This document shows positions 1 through 5,543 of a DNA stretch of 6,858 bases, in pieces. The first letter of the stretch is position 1, and the number at the start of each line of letters is the position of its first letter. The DNA comes from an uncultured Ruaniaceae bacterium (lineage in GTDB: Bacteria; Actinomycetota; Actinomycetes; Actinomycetales; Beutenbergiaceae). The notes beneath the pieces were generated by a model that saw only the letters and a list, made by a program, of their open reading frames with translations, did not search any database and was not told the DNA's origin. A program made the position numbers and the translations under genes. The stretch is taken from positions 1 through 6,858 of the forward strand of contig CALKWS010000002.1 of the NCBI GenBank assembly GCA_938004115.1. The letters are read 5' to 3'.

Positions 1-707
1 CCGACGTGGCCCCCGACGGGTCCGCCACCAGGATCAGCTACGGGGTGCAGAACCTGAACCACCTGCACGGCGCCGACGATCCGCAACCCTTGCGGCCCGG
101 GCAGCGGTACACCGTGCCGGTGCAGCTGAACGGGATGGCGCAGTCGCTCCCACCGGGCCACCGGCTACGGCTGTCGGTCTCGACCTCGTACTGGCCGGTG
201 GTGTGGCCCTCACCCGAGCCGGTGCAACTCACCGTGCACCCGGCCTCCAGCAGGTTGATCCTGCCGGTCCGTCCCCGCGGGATCGACGACGGCGAACCCG
301 CCCCGGCCTTCGGTGAGCCCGAAGGGGCACCGCCGTTGGAGGTCCGCCAGATCGCCCCCGGGCGGCAGGACTGGCGGGTGAGCCGCAGCATGGTGGACCT
401 GTCCGGCGCGCTGGACGTGGTCAAGGACCTGGGCGAGGTGTACTTCGAGGACATCGACCTGACGGTGCGCCGGAACGCCTGGGAGCGCTACTCCCACGTG
501 GCCGGGGACGTCAACTCGGTGCGCGGGGAGACCTGGTGGGAGATGGGATTCTCCCGCGGCGACTGGCAGGTGCGCACGACCACCCGCACCGTGCTGACCT
601 CGACTCCGACGCACTTCCACGTCTATGCGGAGTTGGACGCCTGGCACGGCACCGAACGGGTGCATGCACAGACCTGGAGCCGGGACATCCCCCGCGACCA
701 CCTGTGA
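1..707 (+). CDS. CocE/NonD family hydrolase, C-terminal part (5' end outside window)
   Basis: The frame is already open at the left edge (GAC at 3-5 precedes GTG at 6) and stops at TGA 705-707, so the start is off-window and the GTG is not a real start. About 234 residues are visible. The first ~80 match the C-terminal jelly-roll domain of CocE/NonD and Xaa-Pro dipeptidyl-peptidase-like serine hydrolases: SYGVQNLNH, then PGQRYTVPVQLN, then GHRLRLSVSTSYWPVVWPSP followed by EPVQLTV. The remaining ~150 residues resemble the beta-rich tail usual in actinobacterial members (SRGDWQVRT, THFHVYAELDAW, TWSRDIPRDHL), so the 3' end looks intact. Family members hydrolyse esters or amides. The Ser-Asp-His triad lies in the missing alpha/beta domain, so activity cannot be judged. 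The gene converges on the sugar operon and need not share its function. Confidence 0.88.
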   Translation, partial: DVAPDGSATRISYGVQNLNHLHGADDPQPLRPGQRYTVPVQLNGMAQSLPPGHRLRLSVSTSYWPVVWPSPEPVQLTVHPASSRLILPVRPRGIDDGEPAPAFGEPEGAPPLEVRQIAPGRQDWRVSRSMVDLSGALDVVKDLGEVYFEDIDLTVRRNAWERYSHVAGDVNSVRGETWWEMGFSRGDWQVRTTTRTVLTSTPTHFHVYAELDAWHGTERVHAQTWSRDIPRDHL

Positions 708-713
708 GCGGCC

Positions 714-728
714 CGCCCGGACCGGGCG
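714..728. other. Short GC-rich palindrome just after the hydrolase stop
   Basis: CGCCCGG and CCGGGCG (714-720 and 722-728) are a perfect inverted repeat around one base, so in RNA about five pairs with a five-base loop could form. It begins seven bases after the hydrolase stop and has no T-run. It may help termination or 3'-end protection together with the larger hairpin at 751-777, but on its own it is weak. Confidence 0.35.
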
Positions 729-750
729 AGTGAGTTACAGCCCTGACCGG

Positions 751-777
751 CGAGCCGGGCACCGTGCCCGGCCCTCG
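751..777. terminator. Probable shared terminator hairpin between convergent genes
   Basis: GCCGGGCAC (754-762) and GTGCCCGGC (764-772) form a perfect nine-base inverted repeat. In RNA this gives about 8 pairs with a minimal loop. CGAG (751-754) can alternatively pair with CTCG (774-777) across a two-base bulge. The element lies between the hydrolase stop (707) and the toroid-gene stop (852), where a terminator for both strands is expected. No T-run follows on either strand, as is common for hairpin terminators in high-GC actinobacteria, so the call rests on stem strength and position. Confidence 0.6.
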
Positions 778-807
778 CGCCTGTGAGCAGCGGCCAGCCG
801 GGCGGTG

Positions 808-858
808 CGGTCAGGCGAATGTGCGGTCAGGCGGGTCAACCGGTCAGGCGGTCAGGCG
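808..858. repeat. Cluster of four CGGTCAGGCG direct repeats
   Basis: The decamer CGGTCAGGCG occurs at 808-817, 824-833, 841-850 and 849-858. The first two copies are extended by a shared TG on the left. Starts are 16, 17 and 8 bases apart, and the last two copies overlap by two bases. The last copy contains the stop codon (852-854) and part of the last sense codon of the minus-strand toroid gene. This looks like local duplication at a 3' end. No function can be assigned. Confidence 0.6.
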
Positions 859-3557
859 GGCGTGCGGCCGAGCCCGCGTAGGGCGGTGCCCACGTCCACC
901 CGCATGGTGGCCCCTCGCCAGGAGGCCTCGACCCGGTCGGCCCCGAATGCCGCCTGCACCGCGGGACTGTCCAGGTGCGGTTCCACCTCCGGCCGCCCGT
1001 CGGGGCCGATCCCGCTGGGCCGGCCGTCGACGCAGAACGCGGTGTCGAACGTGCACGCCAGGTGCGGACCGCCGGGCACGGTGAACGCCACCCCCGGGTC
1101 CTGCGGGCCCCGCGGGTGCCAGTCCAGGCCGGCGCGGGCCAACCGCTGTACCCAGTCGCCGAACGGCCCGTCCACCGGCGCCCGGCCCACCACCACGACC
1201 CAGGCGGACCCGCCGTGCACCGGTTCCCACTCCTGCCGGGCCGTGTCCCCGGCGCGCACCGGCCGCACCCCGCCCGGGGTGGCCAGGGCCACGTATCCCT
1301 GCCCGCGGCGTGCGGCGATCCAGTCCCCGGTCCGGACGAGCTCGTCGGTCTGCTCCGCCGGCAGCCACAGGTGGGTGTGCTGCACGGGATCGGTGGGGGT
1401 GAACCGTTGCAGGTGCACCACCGCGTTCCGGTGCTGGTGCACCCGGGGCAGCACACGGTGCCCGGCCCAGGCGTTCGGCCGGGCGGAGTTGCCGGTGTCG
1501 GAGTTCGCCGGGTGGGTGACGAACACCTGCAGTTCCGGTCCGAGCGTGGCGCCCCAGACGTGTTCCTGCAGCCCGGGCAGGCCGGCGCGATAGTCCTGCA
1601 CGCTGGACAGCATCACGTCCGGGGTGCGCCAGACGCGCAGGTCGGAACGGTAGGGCCGGTCCAGCAGGTCCCGCTCGAAGGCCAGCTGCCCGCGGTACAC
1701 CTGCCGTCCCCACCACGCTTCCGGTTCGTGGCCGGCCAGCTCCCGCACCGGGGCCGGGATCTGGTACCGCTCGCTGAGGGCCAGCACGGTGGCGGGCAGG
1801 AGTTCCTCGTTCAAGGTGCCCACCCCGCCGATGAGCCGCAGGATCGGGGAGGTGTTCTCGAACCGGGCGCTGCGCAGCGCGTGCACGTAGGCCCGGCCGT
1901 GTGCGGCGCCGTGGATGCCGCGCCAGGAGTTCATCGCCAGCGTCAGCAGTGTCTTGTCCAGCAGCGCCCGGGCCGCGGTCACCAACTGCTCGTCCCGGCT
2001 CCACTCCACCAGCGTGGCCAGCGCCAGGCTGTCGATCGCCAGGTAGGCGTTGGAGTCGAACTCGCTGTACCCGCCGCGGAGCTTGTGGTCGATCCACCGC
2101 GCCGCCCGGTCCCGGCCCGCGCGGGCGTGGTGCTCCCCGGTGCGGCCTTCGACGGTAAAGGTGTGATCGGCGTAGGTCTGTCCGGCAAGGTGTTCGGCCA
2201 CGTGCCAGACGAGCTGGTGGTTCTCGGTGAAGTAGCACATGGCATCCAGCCCGGGCTGGGTGATCCAGTACTTCATCCCCACCAGGGCCGCGGTCACGTC
2301 CTCCCGCAGGTGCGGCGCCCACTGCGCGGCGGGCACCCGGTGCCACAGGTTCAGCAGCGCGAGGATCTCGAAGTCCGCGCAGTCCCCGCGCGCCCGGATC
2401 AGGTCCAGTGCCGCCGCCAGGTCCTCCCGGTGCACCTCGGCGGTGGCCGGGTCCAGCGCGTGCCGGGCCAGGACGCCCACCACTCCCCTGCCCTGGTGCC
2501 CGCCGGGAGCCGGCCGGGCGGCGTGGGTGAGCAGTTCCTCGCGCCAGTCGGCGGGCCTGCCCTCTGGTTGGGTGCGGGTGTCGTGGTGCAACGCGGCCAC
2601 CCGGAAGCGGCGCACCTGGGGGCAGCGGTCGTCGTCGAGGCTGACCTCGATGACCTGTTCACCGCTGGACAGCAGCGACGCCCCGGTGCCGCGCGCCTGC
2701 TCGGTCTGCCGCAGCCGGACGGGTACCCGCCCGTCGTCGTCGGCGCGTACCGGATGCCACTGCTCCTGCCCGGCCACCCGCACCCGCAGGGCCACGCCGG
2801 GCGGGGCGGTCAGGGTGGCGGTGTCGGTGTACTGGGCCCAGCTGGTGCAGGCGATCGTGTCCAGCACCGTGTCCGCGGTGCGGGCGGCGGTCTCATCGGC
2901 TCCCGGGGAGGGGATGACGACGCGCACCGGCAGGCCCCGCACGCGCAGCCGGGCGATGTGTCGGCACTCGCGGAACGCGACCTGCCAGGTGGCCAGGTGC
3001 ACGGTGGTGGTGCGCGAGGGGAGGCGCACCCGGATGCGGTGGATCTCGGGTTCCATGTAGGACACGGTGGTGCCGCGCAGCACCTCCTTGCCGTCCACCC
3101 AGAGCACGAACGGCCCGGTGCTGGCGACCTCCAGATCGCGCCACTCGGCCTGGTCCACCTCCAGCACGGTGGCCGCCATGGCGTGTCGGTACTCCGGGGT
3201 GAAGCAGAACTGGGACCAGTCCACGAACCCGTCCGGGCCGGTGCGCACGCGCTGCCAGGTGTCCCGCACAGCCCGCCCCCCGGCGACCCAGTCCAACGCG
3301 CCCCCCTCGAGGGGTTCGGGCAGGTCCTGGTCGGCGTCGATCGGATGGGCGGTGGCGAGCCGTTCCTTCAGCTCGGCCACGTCCGGGCCGTTGGTCAGGA
3401 CCCAGCGGCCCTGCCAGGGATCGCCGCCGGCGGGCAGGAAGTCCGCGAGGTCCTCGGCGGGGGTGGCCCGTGCCGGGCTGATGAGCCAGTCCCGGACGGT
3501 GCCGTCGGCGTCGGTGGTGTGGACGGTCCGGCCCGTGGGGGCCAGGGGGTCGAACAT
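852..3557 (-). CDS. Uncharacterised 901-residue toroid/beta-sandwich protein, heparinase-like architecture
   Basis: The ATG at 3555-3557 is preceded by GGAG 11 bases upstream, and no ATG, GTG or TTG occurs upstream in frame before a stop at 3723-3725. The N-terminus (MFDPLAPTGR) is not a signal peptide, so the protein is probably cytoplasmic. Residues ~120-210 look like a galactose-binding-type beta domain (STGPFVLWVDGKEV, 146-159). Residues ~375-640 are helix-rich and suit an (alpha/alpha) toroid, with polar and aromatic clusters T444-ENHQ-448, Y498-SEFDSN-503 and N543-SWRGIHGAAHGRAY-557. Residues ~645-890 are beta-rich (SSVQDYRAGLPGLQEH; RPNAWAGHRVLPRVHQHRN), like the C-terminal sandwich of heparinase-type lyases. 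From memory, similar large proteins of unknown function with a TENHQ-type motif sit beside sugar ABC importers. Asn446, His447, His549, His553 and Tyr557 are candidate active-site residues by inference only. It could be a lyase, a glycoside hydrolase or a non-catalytic protein. It is the last gene of the operon. Confidence 0.72.
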   Translation of the reverse strand: MFDPLAPTGRTVHTTDADGTVRDWLISPARATPAEDLADFLPAGGDPWQGRWVLTNGPDVAELKERLATAHPIDADQDLPEPLEGGALDWVAGGRAVRDTWQRVRTGPDGFVDWSQFCFTPEYRHAMAATVLEVDQAEWRDLEVASTGPFVLWVDGKEVLRGTTVSYMEPEIHRIRVRLPSRTTTVHLATWQVAFRECRHIARLRVRGLPVRVVIPSPGADETAARTADTVLDTIACTSWAQYTDTATLTAPPGVALRVRVAGQEQWHPVRADDDGRVPVRLRQTEQARGTGASLLSSGEQVIEVSLDDDRCPQVRRFRVAALHHDTRTQPEGRPADWREELLTHAARPAPGGHQGRGVVGVLARHALDPATAEVHREDLAAALDLIRARGDCADFEILALLNLWHRVPAAQWAPHLREDVTAALVGMKYWITQPGLDAMCYFTENHQLVWHVAEHLAGQTYADHTFTVEGRTGEHHARAGRDRAARWIDHKLRGGYSEFDSNAYLAIDSLALATLVEWSRDEQLVTAARALLDKTLLTLAMNSWRGIHGAAHGRAYVHALRSARFENTSPILRLIGGVGTLNEELLPATVLALSERYQIPAPVRELAGHEPEAWWGRQVYRGQLAFERDLLDRPYRSDLRVWRTPDVMLSSVQDYRAGLPGLQEHVWGATLGPELQVFVTHPANSDTGNSARPNAWAGHRVLPRVHQHRNAVVHLQRFTPTDPVQHTHLWLPAEQTDELVRTGDWIAARRGQGYVALATPGGVRPVRAGDTARQEWEPVHGGSAWVVVVGRAPVDGPFGDWVQRLARAGLDWHPRGPQDPGVAFTVPGGPHLACTFDTAFCVDGRPSGIGPDGRPEVEPHLDSPAVQAAFGADRVEASWRGATMRVDVGTALRGLGRTPA

Positions 3558-3568
3558 GGGTGGGGAAT

Positions 3569-3572
3569 CTCC
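3569..3572 (-). promoter_or_regulatory. Ribosome binding site of the toroid gene
   Basis: GGAG (CTCC on the plus strand) lies 11 bases before the ATG at 3557. The spacing is a little long, but no better purine run is nearby and there is no other in-frame start codon upstream, so this site supports the chosen start. It lies just downstream of the 33-bp repeats, which gives the gene its own ribosome loading site rather than coupling to the permease. Confidence 0.5.
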
Positions 3573-3586
3573 AGGAGTGACTGGGT

Positions 3587-3740
3587 GGGTTACGCCGTCG
3601 GCCTTCTTGTGCGGGAGCCGGGTTACGCCGTCGGCCTTCTTGTGCGGGAGCCGGGTTACGCCGTCGGCCGCCTCGTTCGGGAGCCGGGTTACGCCGTCGG
3701 CCGCCTCGTTCGGGAGCCGCCGTTACGCCGTCGGCCGCCT
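3587..3740. repeat. 33-bp direct tandem repeat array, about 4.6 units, intergenic
   Basis: Units begin at 3587, 3620, 3653 and 3686, each starting GGGTTACGCCGTCGGCC, with exact 33-base spacing. A fifth partial unit covers about 3722-3740. Units 1 and 2 are identical (type A, with TTCTTGTGCGGGAGCC after the shared start). Units 3 and 4 are type B (GCCTCGTTCGGGAGCC) and differ from A at four positions. The last bases before unit 5 read GCCGCCG rather than GCCGGG, adding one base to the spacing. The array fills nearly all of the gap between the MalG-type permease stop (3739-3741), which it touches, and the toroid gene. It is not CRISPR, since there are no spacers. I see no strong hairpin within a unit. 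Confidence 0.93.
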
Positions 3741-4632
3741 ACTTGATCCCGGTGTTGGCGATACCGGTGGTGATCTGCCGCTGGAAGACCAGGAAGAGCA
3801 GGATCACCGGCACGATGGTGACCACGCTCATCGCCAGGATCAGGTTGAACGGCACCGTCTCCTCGGCGTTGAACCGGGCGAGTGCCACCGGCAGGGTGTA
3901 CACGCTCTCGCTCTGGGCGACCACCAACGGCCACAGGAAGTCGTTCCACCGCCACATCACCGACAGGATCGCCACCACCGCCAGCGCCGGGCGGCACAGC
4001 GGCAGCACGATGCGCACGAAGGTGCGGAACTCCCCGGACCCGTCCACCCGGGCCGCCTCGATGAGCTCATCGGGGATGCCCAGCATGTACTGGCGCAGGA
4101 TGAACACCCCGGTGGGGGTCGCGGCGGCCGGGATGATCAGACCCCAGAGGGTGTTGACCATCCCCATCGACGCCACCACCTGGTACACCGGGATCAGGAT
4201 CACCTGCAGCGGGATCATGATCGTGGCCAGGGTGAGCAGGAACAGCCCGGTGCGGCCGCGGAAGTTGTACTTCGCCAGTCCGTAGGCCGCCATGGCGTTG
4301 ATCGTCAGGGTCAGCACCGTGGCGCCGATGGTCACGATCACGCTGTTGCGTAGGTACACGGTGAAGTTGAACCGGCCCAGGGCGTCGGTGTAGTTCTCCA
4401 GGCCCCAGTTCTCCGGCAGGATCGTGATCGGCCGGGCCGCGAGTTCGGCGGGGGTCTTGAACGACCCGAGCAGGGTCCACACCACCGGGATCAGCGCCAG
4501 GAGCACGAACGTGCTGAGGATGACCACCCGCAGCGCGTCGGTGGCGGTGACCCGGCGGGTACCGGTGGTGGTCCAGGTGCGCCCGGGGGTGTCCTTGCGG
4601 GACTGCCGGTTGGTCGGTGCCGGTGCGGTCAT
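3739..4632 (-). CDS. Carbohydrate ABC transporter permease, MalG type (CUT1 family)
   Basis: This 297-residue inner-membrane subunit forms half of the sugar channel. The start is the ATG at 4630-4632, inside an ATGA overlap with the stop of the upstream permease, with GGAGG eight bases before it. The frame stays open further upstream, but that stretch is antisense-free shadow of the neighbouring permease gene. Six hydrophobic segments are visible near residues 35-57, 97-118, 128-150, 160-180, 212-238 and 263-284. The EAA loop that docks on the ATPase is E192-AARVDGSGEF, followed by IVLPLCRPAL. Also typical of the family are SFKTPAEL after the first membrane segment, RWNDFLWPLV near 228-237 and the C-terminal QRQITTGI. 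Length and ending are normal. It pairs with the MalF-type permease just upstream. The sugar cannot be read from the permease sequence. Confidence 0.95.
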   Translation of the reverse strand: MTAPAPTNRQSRKDTPGRTWTTTGTRRVTATDALRVVILSTFVLLALIPVVWTLLGSFKTPAELAARPITILPENWGLENYTDALGRFNFTVYLRNSVIVTIGATVLTLTINAMAAYGLAKYNFRGRTGLFLLTLATIMIPLQVILIPVYQVVASMGMVNTLWGLIIPAAATPTGVFILRQYMLGIPDELIEAARVDGSGEFRTFVRIVLPLCRPALAVVAILSVMWRWNDFLWPLVVAQSESVYTLPVALARFNAEETVPFNLILAMSVVTIVPVILLFLVFQRQITTGIANTGIK

Positions 4633-5543
4633 GCTGCCTCCCTCCGGCGGCCGACGATCCAGTTGATGACGGTCAGGGTGAACACCACGAGGAACAGCAG
4701 CACGCTGCCCGCGGTGGCCAGGCCGTACCGGATCGGTGAGACGAACCCGTTCTCGTAGATGTACTGCACGATCAGGGTGGTGGCCCCCACCGGGCCGCCG
4801 CCGGTGAGGGTGAAGATGAAGTCGAACGCCTGGAACCCGTGGATGGTGGACAGGATGACCACCACCAACACCGAGGGCTGCAGTAGCGGCAGGGTCATGG
4901 ACCAGAACTGCCGCCACCGGCTCGCACCGTCGATCTGGGCGGCCTCGTACACGTTCGGGTCGATGCCCTGCAGGCCGGCGAGCAGGATGAGCATGTAGAA
5001 GCCCAACTGCAGCCACACGCCCACCCCGATCACGCACAGCAGCGCCAGGCGCTGATCGATGAGCCAGGCGATGTCGCCCACGCCGAACAGGCCCAGGAAG
5101 GAGTTCACCAGCCCGCCGCGGCGTTCGAGCATCCAGTTCCACACCAGGCCGGCCACGACCGGGGAGATGAGCACGGGCACGAAGAACGCCGCGCGGAAGA
5201 ACGCCCGTCCGCGGCGCTGTTGGTTGCCCAGGACGGCCAGGAGCACCCCGAGCGTGACGGACAGGATCAGGTAGCCGACGGCGAACAGGACGGTGTTGAG
5301 CGCGATCCCCCAGAACTCGCTGTCGGTGAGGATGCGCTGGTAGTTGCCCAGGCCCTCCCAGCGGAACCGCCGGCCGTCGGAGGAGGAGTACAACGAGATA
5401 TTGAACCCGTTGATCGCCGGCCAGATCGTGAACGCGCCGAAGATGGCCATGTTCGGCAGCAGGAACAGGTAGGGCGCGAGGCGCAGCCCCCACGGCTTGG
5501 CCCGCCGTGGGGACTGCGCCTTATCGCTGGTCAGCGCGGTCAA
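4629..5543 (-). CDS. Carbohydrate ABC transporter permease, MalF type (CUT1 family)
   Basis: This 304-residue inner-membrane subunit of the importer partners the MalG-type permease. The likely start is a TTG at 5541-5543, sharing four bases (TTGA) with the stop of the binding-protein gene. I chose it because no ATG or GTG occurs in frame until Met32, which is inside the first membrane helix. No good Shine-Dalgarno is visible, so translation probably depends on coupling to the upstream gene. Membrane segments lie near residues 22-44, 80-105, 117-138, 166-190, 222-240 and 275-297. The EAA loop is E200-AAQIDGASRWRQFW followed by LPLLQP, and TLTGGGP (245-251) is the usual MalF-family motif. Other family marks are LAPYLFLLPN near the N-terminus and GLGNY (64-68) ahead of the second helix. 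The length is normal. Confidence 0.94.
   Translation of the reverse strand: MTALTSDKAQSPRRAKPWGLRLAPYLFLLPNMAIFGAFTIWPAINGFNISLYSSSDGRRFRWEGLGNYQRILTDSEFWGIALNTVLFAVGYLILSVTLGVLLAVLGNQQRRGRAFFRAAFFVPVLISPVVAGLVWNWMLERRGGLVNSFLGLFGVGDIAWLIDQRLALLCVIGVGVWLQLGFYMLILLAGLQGIDPNVYEAAQIDGASRWRQFWSMTLPLLQPSVLVVVILSTIHGFQAFDFIFTLTGGGPVGATTLIVQYIYENGFVSPIRYGLATAGSVLLFLVVFTLTVINWIVGRRREAA
4637..4645 (-). promoter_or_regulatory. Ribosome binding site of the MalG-type permease
   Basis: The minus strand reads GGAGGGAGGCAGC directly before the ATG. The distal GGAGG (4645-4641) has an eight-base spacer, while a second GGAGG (4641-4637) is only four bases away. The site lies within the last codons of the MalF-type permease and fixes the start at 4632. 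Confidence 0.8.

Noticed and set aside
480..496. Inverted repeat TGGGAG-N5-CTCCCA resembling a LacI-family operator
   Set aside because: It lies inside the hydrolase coding sequence (encoding WERYSH), far from any promoter, with a central spacing unlike the usual operator. Chance is the better explanation.
3558..3738. A promoter or terminator inside the repeat array
   Set aside because: I found no convincing -35/-10 pair on the minus strand and only weak, mismatched stems. Motifs such as CGTAAC recur simply because the unit repeats.
3587..3740. A CRISPR array
   Set aside because: Units are directly adjacent with no unique spacers, only about 4.6 units exist, and no cas-like gene is nearby.
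975..3746. A plus-strand open frame of over 900 codons opposite the toroid gene, including an 11-residue periodic end (GYAVGLLVREP)
   Set aside because: It is the antisense shadow expected in very GC-rich DNA. It has low-complexity Gly/Val/Arg/Pro composition and no recognisable domain. Its periodic tail is only the 33-bp repeat read in another frame.
4633..5493. Extension of the MalG-type permease frame upstream to give a 584-residue protein
   Set aside because: The extra stretch is an arginine/proline-rich shadow of the MalF-type gene. The ATG at 4632 has a strong ribosome binding site, an ATGA overlap, and gives the normal family length.
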